NCBI RefSeq assembly: GCF_040954835.1
Contig: NC_090698.1
Coordinates: forward strand, 49,176,284 to 49,240,283
Direction of reading: 5' to 3'
Source of the DNA: Lepisosteus oculatus
Taxonomy: Eukaryota; Chordata; Actinopteri; Semionotiformes; Lepisosteidae
Length of the DNA: 64,000 nt
How positions within the stretch are numbered: position 1 is the stretch's first letter; each line of letters opens with the position of its first letter. Both the position numbers and the translations under genes were made by a program. Below are positions 51,906 to 64,000 of the stretch, piece after piece. Below the pieces are notes generated by a model. That model was not told where the DNA came from and made no database searches. It worked only from the letters and a program-made list of their open reading frames with translations.

Positions 51906-53304
51906 TCTGAGCTTTCAGGTTTTGAATAAAGTATTAAGTTTAAAAACCATGGATGCCTCATTTTATGATGGTAAATGACCATATGACGGGAGTTTTGAAA
52001 GTCGTAGTATAACATGAGCTCATTTTAAGATACAGAACACTTCAAAAACTAAGTTAATTTAAATAAATTATAAGTTTCAGAAATTACACTTGACACACGT
52101 TAAACCCGGTGAATATGGACCTTCACACCTAATAATTAGAACATTTCATCCTCTAATTTACAAACCGTCTTGTTCAGTTTCTCTCACAGCTACAGCTGTC
52201 ATAATCTAATGCTTAAGTGCATAACCCAGATAACGTGTAATTTGGTGCTGTTATTCAAGCTGAAATGTGAAGCAATCTAGTGCATGAATTATAACAAAGA
52301 CTTCGGGAGTATTATAATTGCCTCTCAAAGCCCCATTGATTTATATATATACAGTATACAATCAGATATTCCTAACTCACATAATTCTACCTGACATCCT
52401 CCTTAGAATGTGGAAAAATTATAGTTCTAATCTTGCTGAGATTGCAGAAAAAGACAATTTACATACATTTTAATAAAAAGCTAAAGGGGCAGTTGTATTT
52501 CAAAGATTCTAGTGACATACCAAGACGTATGTGCTCTCCTGCATGCTGTCATTGTGTGTGCACATTTTTCGTTGCTTTGGATGAGATGTCTGCAATGTCC
52601 TGTACATTGGTTTTCTGTCCTTTCACACGTTTTTGGCACCTTCACATCAATCGGAGTCCCCTGCTGTGTTGGCTTTCGAATTCTTAATTATCAGAGTTTA
52701 CAATGAAATTTCCTGGCGGGGTGACAGCAGCCAAATTCACTTTTACCTCAGTGGCTATCCAATTCACTATCATTCCTCAGGGCATTTCCTAAATAACAAT
52801 TATATTTAGTTCCATACTTAAGCCTTTTCTCCTTTGGATTTGTGCATTGTAGTTGTCCCCTTGATTCACTCCTCCTTATCCTACAGCTAGGGAGTTGGCC
52901 CTCAGCCTTCAGCCCTCTGTCCTCAGCCACACTAATCTTACTATGACCAAACATCCATTAAACATTTTTTAGAACATTTAACTCTTGGGTGTTGTTATTC
53001 CATGTGAACCATTTTTTACATTACTATTCATCAATGATTAATTGGTCCATGACCTAATTTGTTCCAGTTACGTGTTCACTTATTAGAGTAAGAATCAGTA
53101 CTATTCATTTTACGGGAAAATATACACAACAGAAGGTTGTATTAATTACCCACTGTAATTATGTGTAACTCAAAAACAGATATTTTTGTTATTCCAAAGC
53201 CATCTGTGGAACAGTAATTTAATGCTGACTCATTTTAATTAAGCTCTATGCAAGATTAAGAACCATTGGAACAATTTTGTTCAGTGGGTAATTAGTTAGC
53301 CAAC
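51906..53304. other. Intergenic stretch without recognised elements
   Basis: Only short open frames are present; no domain, repeat family or RNA gene was recognised. Confidence 0.45.
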
Positions 53305-53885
53305 AGCCATATCAACCTGCAACTCACAACTGGCAGCCCACTGAAGCTAAGCAGGTGTGAGCCTGGTCAGTACCTGGATGGAAGACCTCCTGGGAAAAAC
53401 TAAGGTTGCTGCTGAAAGAGGTGTTAGTGGGGCCAGCAGGGGGCGCTCACCCTGTGGTCCCTGTGGGTCCTAATGCCCCAGTATGGTGATGGGGACACTT
53501 TACTGTGAACTGGCACCGTCCTTCAGATGAGACGTAAAACCGAGGTCCTGACTCATTAAAAATCCCAGGGCGTTTCTTGAAAAGAGTAGGGGTGTAACCC
53601 CGGCGTCCTGGCCAAATTTCCCATTGTCCCTTACCAATTCTGGCCTCCTAATAATCCCTATCTATGAATTGGTTTCATTACTCTGCTCTCCTCCCCACTG
53701 ATAGCTGACGTGTGGCGAGTGTTCTGGCGCACTATGGCTGCCATCGCATCATCCAGGTGGGGCTGCACATTGGTGGTGGTGGAGGGGAGTCCCCATCCCC
53801 ATTACCTGTAAAGCGCTTTGAGTGGAGTGTCTATAAAAGCGGACACTCCACTCAAAGCGGACACTCATATAATTATTATTATAGT
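53305..53885 (+). repeat. 5S rRNA-derived SINE, full length with snapback 3' end
   Basis: The head has AAGCTAAGCAGGTGTGAGCC, TGGTCAGTACCTGGATGGAA and GACCTCCTGGGAAA, close to the 5S rRNA internal region. The tail carries GAGTGGAGTGTC at 53820-53831, then its inverse GACACTCCACTC before the ATT-rich end, which is absent from the other copies. Confidence 0.85.
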
Positions 53886-54027
53886 ACAGTAATTCCTGAC
53901 AGGCTTTTTAAAACCCATTGTTCAAAAATAATCTCAATTTCAGGGATACCTCTTAACTTTCTCATGAGGGAGGTTTCCCATTATTACATTTACGAGTCAG
54001 CTCATAAAACATCCATCCAAACGAGCA

Positions 54028-54190
54028 AGTAAAGATACACAAAGTTTCAACTGTGGAGCCTTCTTCACACCTGAAGAAGGTGGGAAGGTGTCAAGAAACA
54101 TTGTGTCTCTTTTCCTTTCAGCGTGGAATAAACCTTCACCGGTTCCTTTGCAGCCTACGCATTGTGACACAGCTACCCTCCTCAAACTTT
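54028..54190. repeat. Hammerhead-like/Penelope-type repeat, head-to-head copy 6
   Basis: A minus-oriented GTTTCAACTGTGGAGCC runs through the palindrome CCTTCTTC-ACACCT-GAAGAAGG into a plus-oriented copy (ACATTGTGTCTCTTTTCC, CAGCGTGGAATAAACC, TTTGCAGCCTACGCATTG). Confidence 0.75.
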
Positions 54191-54300
54191 AAACATCCAT
54201 CCATTTTATAAGCACTTCAATTCAGGGTTGCAGGGGAGCCGTAACCTACCCTGATAAGTGAAAGACACAAGGCAGGACACACCCTAGACGGGACACCAAT
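54185..54300 (-). repeat. Dispersed 'gatggatgg' repeat, 3' fragment
   Basis: CATCCATCCATTTTATAAGC, ATTCAGGGTTGCAGGGGAGC and the GACGGGACACCAAT end match the family tail. The rest is absent. Confidence 0.6.
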
Positions 54301-55976
54301 AGAAATTGGTGCAGAATTTCTTTTTCACAACCAAGACTTCTAGTATAAAAGTTACCTTTCATGCATAAAACTCGTATTTTGTGATCATTGGTCATATGTT
54401 TGTAGAGTGAAGAAAAAACAATATTTACACTGTTTTTAGTCAATTTTTCAGTGTTTCGTATAGACTAGGAAATATGCATGTTTTGTGCACACAGTCACAT
54501 TCTAACAACAGAACAGACAGAACCTTTCTCAGTTTGATCAAGATGCATCCTTTGACAGCAGGATAAGATCCAGATGCCTAGAAATGACTATGATACCAGT
54601 AGAAATAATGTAGAAATGTAGCATACAGAGATCACTTAATAATATAATAAACTACAAGCCCATTAGTCAAACTCTTGCTAAAAATAAAACCAGATAATAC
54701 TGGATATAGTTACGGATTAAATTATTAACAATAACATATACTTTGTGTTTTAGGATACACAGTGTTATAAACATGTTTATGTGACATTTTCTTTTATTAT
54801 TTGGAAAGCAACACTGATTATTTTATTGTGTTATACTGTTACAAATGTGGGGTTACAAAACTGATGAAAATCAGGGTTTGACCGAGTGGTTTAGTCAATC
54901 AGTGAAAGAATTATTCATAACCTCCGATTTCTAATCATATACCCGAGCGGCTGGTATAACTAGAGGCATGTGAATTCTTTATGCTCTGGCACAGCTTTGT
55001 TGAGAGGCGTAATAATCCAGACACACTTGGCTAAAACAAATTTTTATTACAATAAACTACACAAGTACACAAAACATACAACACACCAAGTTACATTATA
55101 TTGTTACATACTGTATGGGGCTGGACAGATATTTTAAACCGTGACACAACACACAAAACACATAAAGTTACATTACAGTATTTACGGAAAAGGCGTTTCA
55201 GAGGCCTAACATTCTAGTCACCCAGAAAACTCCAGACTCCTACTAAGCACTAAACTCTTAATATGCCTAACAAATGCTATCTTGTAACTAAATAAAAAGT
55301 AACCTGCAGTTAAATCTCTCTCTCTTCACCCTGAATTCCACAAAATAAATGTGAGCCTATATCACTATCCATATAATGCAATCTAATCAGGAAAGACGTT
55401 TCTAACAACAGTACCAGGAAACCCAAGTTCCCTAAAAACACAGAATAGCATGCTCTCTCTAACAAGGTTCAAATACTTAGCTCCAGTCAGGTTTTGTTTG
55501 GATGTTAATAAAGTAGGAGCTCTCATCTGGCACAAGCTTCAAGTCCCAACTCCTCCAGACTTCTCTCTCCTCTGCTTGCTCTCCTTGTTTCTTCCTTCTC
55601 CTCCTGCTTCTCCTCTCTACCCCATGCTCTTAAGGTGAATTTATACTGTGTCTTTTGGCCCTGCTCCTTTGCAATCATTAATCCACCACTTACCTAGGCA
55701 TACTAAAGGCAATTTTACTTGCCTTTATTGTTCCTGCTCAAGGACCCCCCCCCCCCTCCCCCCAGACCTCAGCAAACATCCTTTCTGCTTTGAAGCTAGA
55801 AGTGTTCACTTTTCCCAGTGTCACAAACTTTTATCTAAATTCCAAGAGACACTTCACAAGTCACCCAAAGCTGTAACAATACCGTATAACTGTATTAGTG
55901 CATTTGAGCAAAGTAGTTAAGATTTTACTTCACCCCAGATGAGTTAAAATGTAAACTTAAAAAGGTAAAATGTAGA
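54301..55976. other. Intergenic stretch without recognised elements
   Basis: There is a C-rich tract at 55746-55764 and pyrimidine-rich sequence at 55550-55640. No gene, RNA or repeat family was identified. Confidence 0.4.
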
Positions 55977-56235
55977 GGAACAAGTAATAGGTTTGTTCCA
56001 TGCTGAAAAAAAAGAGAACACAATGTTTCGGCCGTGGAGCCTTCTTCAGGTGTGAGAGAGACAGGGCAGTAGGCAAAGGTAAAGTAGCGGGAGAACAAAG
56101 GTTGGGAGGGAGGAGGAGTGAGAGGCGGGAGCAGGGGACAGAAAGAGAGGCCAATCAAGAGGTGTGAAGTCAGAATGGGTGCAGAGAGGTGTGAAATGAA
56201 ACTTCCAATGAATGGAGAAAATTTAAAAGAACAGT
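55977..56235 (-). repeat. Hammerhead-like/Penelope-type repeat, copy 7 with longer 5' flank
   Basis: On the minus strand it reads ACACCTGAAGAAGGCTCCAC GGCCGAAACATTGTG and the usual tail to TTACTTGTTCC, the best-kept core in the window. A purine-rich stretch (56060-56235 on plus) before the neighbouring LINE tail may belong to the same element. Confidence 0.65.
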
Positions 56236-57213
56236 AGATAGATACTTTATTGATCCCGTGAGGGAAATTGCAGTGCAACAGCAGCTTAACACACACAACA
56301 CAGCCCCAGTGTAACGAATTATATAATAATAGTACAATACATACAATACAATACAAGAGTTACTCACAGTCCGGACACACAAGAGGAAACTAGAACAGAA
56401 CAGTACACAGAAAATCGTATCACACGTATGAATATAAATATAGATGTAACCATAGATATAAATATAAATATAAATGTATTGCACAGGTCCCTGGCATATA
56501 TTGCACAAAAGTGGTTGTAAACGGGAAAAAGAAAAAGAAAAAGAAAGAGAACAGATGTAGCAGTAGATGTGTGTATGCGTTTAGTCCAGAAACAGGTCAC
56601 TGTCACTGTTGCCTCTGCCAAGACGCAAGGTGGATGCGTTGTACAGTCTTATGGCAGACGGCAAGAATGACCTCCTGTAGCGCTCCCTGTCGCACCGTGG
56701 GTGAATCAGTCTATTGCTGAACGTGCTCTTCATTCCTGCAAGCCTGTCATAGAGGGGATGGGAGAAGTTGTCCATGATGGCCTCTAGTTTGGACATCATT
56801 CTCCTCTCAGCCACTACCTCCAAGGGGTCCAGGTCAGACCCAATGACAGAGCTTGCTCTCCTGATGAGCTTGTTCAGCCTTTTGGAATCTACTGCTCTAA
56901 TCCCAGAGCCCCAGCACACCACTGCGTAGAAAATGGCACTCGCTACCACCGACTGATAAAACATGTGTAGCATCTTACTACACACATTGAAGGACCTGAG
57001 CCTCCTCAAGAAGTAAAGTCGGCTCTGTCCGTTCTTATAGATGGCCTCGATGTTCTTAGACCATTCCAGTCTATCGTCGATGTGCACTCCCAGGTACTTG
57101 TACGAGTCCACCATCTCCACGCCACTCCCATGGATGTAGACAGGAGTAGGTTTGATCTTTTTCCTCCTGAAATCTACCACCAGTTCCTTTGTCTTTGTAA
57201 CATTCAGTTCCAA
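56236..57213 (-). mobile_element. Rex/Babar-like LINE, 3' end with long intact frame
   Basis: The minus strand carries an uninterrupted 210-codon frame (57213-56581), with MELNVTKTKELVVDFRRKK at its start and YKYLGVHIDDRLEWSKNIEA, GQSRLYFLRRLRSFNV and LPSAIRLYNASTLRLGRG further on. This is the C-terminal part of the reverse transcriptase. The 3' tail runs to 56236 with GATACTTTATTGATCCCGTG (plus strand), as in the copy at 40535. It is 5' truncated. Clade naming is from memory and less sure than the LINE call. Confidence 0.85.
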
Positions 57214-57655
57214 GTGGTAGTCAGTAGTGTAACTGAAAGTGTAACATTCAGTAGTCGTTTAGAGAAGGGAGAATGTGTGATCCTAGCTGCAGAATAATTT
57301 TAGTTTCGATGGTCTTTCTGATGTATGAGTTTGGAAAACCGTCTTTGAGAACACAGACCGAGAGAACACAGACAGGTAAAATATAGTTGGAGTAGCTGTG
57401 CTCTTGGCAAACAGATAAAACACTTGTTTGTTGAAATAGAGTGCACAGAAAAATCATAAAAAGGGTATTGTCTGTTCTGGTCTGTGTGCCAAATTGAGTT
57501 GTAAAGCAATCACTGGTGTGTTTCTTTCTCTCCTCAGCACATTTAAACATCCTGGAGCAGGCTATAAGCAGTAAAGCTGTGAAATCAGATGCTGATTTAG
57601 ACACACATACCAGCCAGCACTTCTCAGGCTGCTATGGACATATAGATGGATACGG
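57214..57655 (-). other. Unresolved stretch, possible Penelope-like RT fragment
   Basis: A 118-codon minus frame (57604-57248) contains LKDGFPNSYIRKTI, which resembles the L--NGYP--yI motif late in Penelope-like reverse transcriptases. The rest shows no clear match. It lies near the hammerhead-like repeat copy 7 in the same orientation. Confidence 0.3.
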
Positions 57656-57670
57656 ATGAGATACAAACAC

Positions 57671-57729
<59 letters not shown>

Positions 57730-58290
57730 AAGAAGAATAAGAAGAATAATAATAACATTAATTGCTTACACTTTTATAGCGCTTTTCTGGACACTCCACT
57801 CAAAGCGCTTTACAAGTAATGGGGACTCCCCTCCACCACCACCAATGTGCAGCATCCACCTGGATGATGCAACAGCAGCCATAGTGCGCCAGAACGCTCA
57901 CCACACACCAGCTAATAGTCGGGAGGAGAGCAGAGTAATGAAGCCAATTCATAGATGTTGATTATTAGGAGGCCATGATTGGTAAGGGCCAATGGGAAAT
58001 TTGGCCAGGACGCCGGGGTTACACCCCTACTCTTTTCGAGAAACGCCCTGGGATTTTTAATGACCACAGAGAGTCAGGACCTTGGGTTTACTTCTCATCT
58101 GAAGGACGGCGGCGGTTTACAGTATAGTGTCCCCGTCACTATACTGGGGCATTAGGACCCACATGGACTGCAGGGTGGACTGCTGGCCCCAATAACACCT
58201 CTTCCAGCAGCAACCTTAGTTTTTCCCAGGAGGTCTCCCATCCAGGCCCTGACCAGGCTCACTCCTGCTTAGCTTCAGTGGATTGCCAGT
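57656..58290 (-). repeat. 5S rRNA-derived SINE, full length, with expanded microsatellite tail
   Basis: On the minus strand it has a head (GCTAAGCAGGAGTGAGCC, GGATGGGAGACC), the whole body and the AGCGCTATAAAAGTGTAAGC tail. The tail has grown into about 85 bases of AAT and AAG triplets at 57671-57756. Confidence 0.85.
57671..57756. repeat. Compound (AAT)n(AAG)n microsatellite
   Basis: About ten AAT units, then about twelve AAG units, then mixed AAT/AAG, at the tail end of a minus-oriented 5S-SINE. Confidence 0.95.
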
Positions 58291-58461
58291 TTGCAGATAA
58301 ATGAAGAGTTAAGTGTAATGAATATATAACTTTGTATTTCAGAAACAAGAAAAAACATTCCATGATAGTGTACAATACTGTAAATGGGAAAGAGGTTGCT
58401 AGCACTCTGGGGAAAGAAAGGATATAGATCTCAAGAGTCTCATGGTACAACTGCATCCATA

Positions 58462-58500
58462 TCACTATGCAACTCACAACTGGCAACCCATTGAAGATAA
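58462..58500 (+). repeat. 5S-derived SINE, extreme 5' fragment
   Basis: Only CAACTCACAACTGGCAACCC and a few bases remain. It lies about 170 bases from the head of the copy at 57656-58290, in the opposite direction. Confidence 0.5.
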
Positions 58501-59084
58501 AAAATGTAGATGATTGTCATCACACAACTGAAATACAGCATTGTTAGTCATGATTAAATAATTAACTATTATGACCAGCATTGTAAATGTAACATTTAGC
58601 TTTTGGGAATTTTGGGAACCTTTTCCTTAACAAATAGGGACAAACAACAGTCAATAAGGTAAAATATGATTCCTTCTTCAGCCAGCAAAGCCAGGAAGAA
58701 ACAAAAGGGAGACAGACTGTCTGAGTAGGTCAGACTGCTCCCAGTTTTATTTTCTCCAGCACGGGTTCAATGTTCTCACTGAGAGTGTGAGCTATAGTGT
58801 AGAATGAGAATCTAAAATAGAAGGAGTTTACCATTTCAACTCATGAGACTCCCTGTCACTCATGAAAACGGCCATAGAAAAGGGTAATTCTTCAGCAAAA
58901 GTTATTATTGATTAGGAGATAACAGTCTTCTGTCGGTTGTTGACTGCCTGGTGCCCACACTGCAGACCTCCCTAAAAAAAATGGTCAGGTTCCAGACAAG
59001 AGTTGTTTTGAATGCAGTTGCCATGATCCAGGATAGGTCTAATTAAATAGGAACCTTTATGCTGAGGATTTGAAATGTAAGGGT
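58501..59084. other. Spacer between SINE fragments
   Basis: I see no gene or recognisable element in it. Confidence 0.4.
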
Positions 59085-59215
59085 TAATAATAATATTCAA
59101 AATAATTACTGGTAATGGAGACTCCCCTCCAACACCACCAATGTGCAGCACCCACCTGGATAATGCGACGGCAGCCAAAGTGATGAAGCCAATTCATAGA
59201 TGGAGATTTATCTTA
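59085..59215 (-). repeat. 5S-derived SINE, 3' fragment
   Basis: Fragments ACTCCCCTCCAACACCACCA and CAGCACCCACCTGGATAATG and a trailing GAAGCCAATTCATAGATG identify the 3' third of the family in minus orientation. Confidence 0.7.
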
Positions 59216-59299
59216 TAAGATGAAGAGTACAATGTCTGTGCTGGGCTTCACGTGACAGCCCAAGGAAGCTGGAAGAAAAATGTAGCTTTAAAGCATGGC

Positions 59300-60570
59300 T
59301 AATAGCTTATGGGGCAGTGGAAAAAATTATAGAAAAGGTGGGACCTGTACAAGATGAATGGACTGCACTCAGACCACAGCAGTATCAATGTTCTGGGAAA
59401 GATATGTGAAAAGTAGTTGAGAAGGATTTAAACTAGGGAATATGGCAGAGGGGAGTGTGGAGGGGGCAGGGAATTTAAAATAGGCCAATTCAGAAAAGCC
59501 CTGGACAACACCAAGGACAAATTCAAGACAATTAATTTGCCAAATCTTAAATTAGATTACCTCAATCCTAGAAGCAAGGAATAACATGTAAAATGCAATA
59601 AAATAAATTGATTCCACTGCACTAACTGGGAACTTTAATGTCATACAAGTAACTAAACCATGTGAGGATGGACGGGTCCACACTTTTTCAGAAAGACAGG
59701 CACGGGAGACAAGGTGATGGCGTGGAGCTATATATCCAAAATAATCTGCAAGTTAAAGAGTTGATATTAAAGATTACAGGCACTCTAGCGTTAAACTGGT
59801 TATACACCAGTTAATGCAGGACATCATGTAGATTAGCAATTTGGGCACAAAAGTGATGAGACCAAGGTCTTCACATGGGATACTGTGAATATAATGGATA
59901 CAGAAGATGAAATTGAGATGGCTGAAATGGTTAATCATTGCTTGTTAACACAGTAAAATCATCAACTTAGCAAGATGCTCTTAATCTTTTTGAGCAACCA
60001 GGATATAATTAAGTGAAAAGACATGATAGAACTGCTGCAAAATTGTGACCATAATATGATATCCTTTGATGATACATTAAAGATAAAAAACGTGAGTCTA
60101 AAATTAGGGTCTATAATTTTAGAAGAACTATGAAGCCATTAAGGAAGAACTTACAATCAATGAATTGGGAACAGGATTAAGAGTCAATAGAAGTAGGATG
60201 GATATATTTCAAAACATAATGTTAAAGGCTCAAAATTCCTTCCTAAAACTGTGAAATCCTGGAAAATGCTGCCTAAATGGTTTAATAGAGATATTTTAAA
60301 AAACCATATGCAAGATAGAACATCACAGACAGCATAAAAAGGTTCATGATTCAGAAATAGGAAAAGAATTTCCAAAAAAGGGACAGAAAAAAATATTGCA
60401 ATAGAGGCAGAAAATAATGCAAAACACTCTTTACAAACAAAGCAATAATACTGTACAATTGTGAATAAATTGTTTGCAAGATAATAGTGATTTTTAACAG
60501 TAGATGGTAAAAGTATAGTTAACATACTAAGTAAATATTTCACACAGGTGTTTACAACAGAATATATAAA
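59300..60570 (+). mobile_element. CR1-like LINE ORF2 relic (endonuclease end to start of RT)
   Basis: Stop-riddled frames give NCDHNMISFDDTLKIKNVS (end of the endonuclease domain: G-SDHN-i-f), YNFRRTMKPLRKNLQ, a Lys-rich linker and VNILSKYFTQVFTTE (before RT motif 0), in the order expected of CR1-type ORF2. It stops there, so the catalytic RT is missing. Confidence 0.55.
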
Positions 60571-61269
60571 TAACATGCTCCCATGCTATAGATCCAAGTT
60601 CTGGCAGAATTCTGTGATTTTAACCTAAAAAAGAAAGAAAGGCTAAAATAATGGTTATCATCTGGGGTTTATCCCTTTCTGCACGTCAGCTTAGAGGCAG
60701 GTAAACACAGATGATCAGGTTTCTGATGATTTACTCAGAGAGAAAGAAGGAAGATCAACTTCAACCTTCTCTTCCTGAAAATGTGTGCTATGTGAGAGGA
60801 TGTTGTTCTGATCCGTCTTGGAAACTAGATTCTGGTTATATAATTATTTATTAGCACTCACTCTTTTTATTTTCTTTTTGGCCTGTTTAGATGTTACATG
60901 GTGCTTTCTGATTACAGGTGTAGAACTGTGCTGGAGAATAAATAGAATTCACATACTATTTCACATGTGCCTCACATTTGCCAAACACTTGGGTTATTTC
61001 CTGACCCTGCTTATTTTTAACAGTATTCATTCCCTTCCAATAATGTTGTGCTTTGTTGAATTACAAAAACGTTTTAAATCATTACTTGAATGCTCAGACT
61101 TGAACACTTATGGGTGGAAGTGTATTTCAACAAGGCTGAAAATAAGAATAATCTATCATAACATAAGTATTTACCACCCTTACTCAATACTGGATGGAAC
61201 CATGTTATTACAATTACGATCATTCTATATAAGCCATTGTGCATGGTTATGTTCACTTTGAAGCTGTAA

Positions 61270-61560
61270 GGCTGCTCTGAAGAGGTGAAAAGGAGCCAAT
61301 GCAGATGCAGGAGTCGTAGGGGGGTAAGTAAGCGAACAAACCGAAACTAGAAGCTGAATCGTAGTCAGAAGGTGTAAGGTAGGTCGAAATCCGGTAGAGA
61401 CACAGGTGGCGAACAATCCAAAACAGAATCGAGGTCGAAAAGAGCGGTAGTAAATCCGGTATAGACACTGATAGCAAACAATCCGAGGGGAAAGGCGAGA
61501 TCCATAGTCCGAAGTCAAAAAGGTGTAGTCCAAAATTCCAGGAAGGCAAAAAGGTAGAGA
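61270..61560. repeat. Unclassified repeat with internal near-tandem units
   Basis: GTCGAAATCCGGTAGAGACA...GCGAACAATCC (from about 61382) recurs as GTAAATCCGGTATAGACACT...GCAAACAATCC (from about 61449), with a weaker third unit (GCGAACAAACCGAAACTAG) at 61332. The period is about 67-70 bases. The sequence is GC-richer than its surroundings; the family was not recognised. Confidence 0.5.
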
Positions 61561-62814
61561 AACACTAGGTAGAGCTTACGAGAAGTTAACTCAATACCGA
61601 GCAACGGGAAGCAGATTAGAATGGTAATAAATAAATAGAATGTCCAAATAGGTGATTTACAGGTCCAATTCTTAATTCAGATTCCCCAAATTCAACAAAC
61701 AGGCCAAAATGTTCATTTTTGTAAATATTAGTTTTGTAAATTTGGTTTAATGCTGCAACCTGCAATTGCCCACATGTAGTTCTTTAATAAATGGAATTTA
61801 AATTAGGAGGAAAGGGAAGATGGAAAATGAAGGAGCTATTTGTGGAAATGGTCCTCAAATAGCCCTTTCATTGTCAGTAATATAAATGTTGTTAGTCACT
61901 GCTGAACATTTTGGTTTTCATGTTGTTTTTTCTTTGTTTTCAGGAATTGATCAATATAAGCTTTTGTGGTATTGCGTACTTGAAATATGAAAAATCATTG
62001 ACATTGGAATTCTCATCATTGTGTTTTGTCAAAACTCACAACTTGTAAGTTTACACTGAATAAGGTCTGATTACAATATTCACTTGTAAAAAGGTGTAAA
62101 CATTTTATATAATTCAACAAAATGGGGCAATTATTGGAAGAGGGTTAATATGTGTCAGCACAATAAAGATACATATTGTTACCTCTGAGGGCATCACAGT
62201 TTTTAAATTTCACATACATTCCCTAGTGTGTTAAAGGGAAACAATTAACAGTACTGTTTGTGCTTGGAAAAACCTTGGGAATGTATACACAGCTGTCTTT
62301 ATCGGCTCCTGTCCCTGAAGCAGTAAACATGGCCTAACAATTGAAGAATTGAAGAAAGGATCAAATACCACAAAAAACATACCACAAAAAACAGGGAAGA
62401 AACAGTGCTGTGGGAGTTTCCTCCTTTACAGACCAGGAGCATAGACCTATCAAGTAATTTAGTCTTTAAGTAAGGGACTGTTGTGTTATATTTCTGGAAA
62501 TACTGATTTCCAACTTGAGGTATGCAAAAGGCTATTATGAAATCTCTAAATCTGTTAGTGATGCCTTATTTTGAGTAAGGAAATACAATTGTATAACGTC
62601 AATTTGAAAAAGGATCTATTGGATAAGACATGGGCTGCTTCCTTAACCTTCCTTTCCCTATAAGAGGTCTATTTGTTCATGTGTGTAATGGGGAGGACTC
62701 TGTTTCTCATAGATTTGTTATTATGTCTCTTGCCGCAGAGGTTTTGTGTTGTGTATTTTAAATTTAGTATAACTTAAGTCTTTGTTTTGCCACCTGGTTA
62801 TTAGTTTGTTACCA
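61561..62814. other. Intergenic stretch
   Basis: No gene or repeat family was recognised before the LINE at 62815. Confidence 0.4.

Positions 62815-64000
<1,186 letters not shown>

Noticed and set aside
57656..57961. 101-codon frame rich in Ile and Arg
   Set aside because: It is the translation of the AAT/AAG microsatellite and SINE body.
60184..60576. 130-codon minus-strand frame, hydrophobic
   Set aside because: It is the antisense of the CR1-like relic; hydrophobic codons are the complement of its A-rich sense strand.
60818..61261. 147-codon plus-strand frame with hydrophobic stretches
   Set aside because: AT-rich sequence gives Phe/Leu/Ile runs by chance; no family resemblance or splice context.

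Overview
The window is nuclear DNA of a vertebrate, most likely a ray-finned fish. Three multi-exon protein genes with GT/AG introns were rebuilt exon by exon: OXCT1 (minus strand, first seven coding exons, runs off the left edge), RIMOC1/C5orf51 (plus, complete, 6 coding exons, 277 codons) and FBXO4 (plus, complete, 7 coding exons, 375 codons). This neighbourhood and orientation are also known in human 5p13, so it is an ancient syntenic block. The base composition is AT-rich. The repeats (5S rRNA-derived SINEs, L2-, Rex/Babar- and CR1-like LINEs, Tc1-like transposons, Penelope-like fragments) are those of fish genomes. Species cannot be fixed from the sequence; a non-teleost (gar, bowfin or bichir type) or an early-branching teleost is my guess.

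Layout: 1-22183 holds OXCT1 exons 7 to 1 in reverse order, with an 8.1-kb intron 3 full of LINE debris. 22184-25863 is the gap between the divergent OXCT1 and RIMOC1 genes, with one long 5S-SINE. 25864-32808 is RIMOC1, whose introns hold two Tc1-like relics and a CR1-like relic. 32809-36583 is the RIMOC1-FBXO4 spacer, with decayed LINE and dispersed repeats. 36584-44622 is FBXO4, whose introns hold two inverted-repeat MITE-like elements, an antisense LINE tail and a rearranged 5S-SINE. 44623-64000 has no protein gene that I can see and is a field of relic transposons.

The three genes do not form a pathway: OXCT1 burns ketone bodies in mitochondria, RIMOC1 acts with MON1-CCZ1/RAB7A in late-endosome and mitophagy traffic, and FBXO4 is the substrate receptor of an SCF ubiquitin ligase.

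The most interesting points are (1) a cluster of three CACGTG boxes, one a perfect CLEAR-type palindrome, plus a CRE directly upstream of the RIMOC1 start; (2) a seven-copy repeat with a hammerhead-like core, several copies of which are snapped back on themselves; (3) 5S rRNA-derived SINEs including one with its internal part moved outside and one with a snapback tail; (4) previously unlabelled MITE-like elements with long terminal inverted repeats; and (5) an FBXO4 N-terminus without the Ser-Pro site known in human. I did not find an undescribed multi-gene system.
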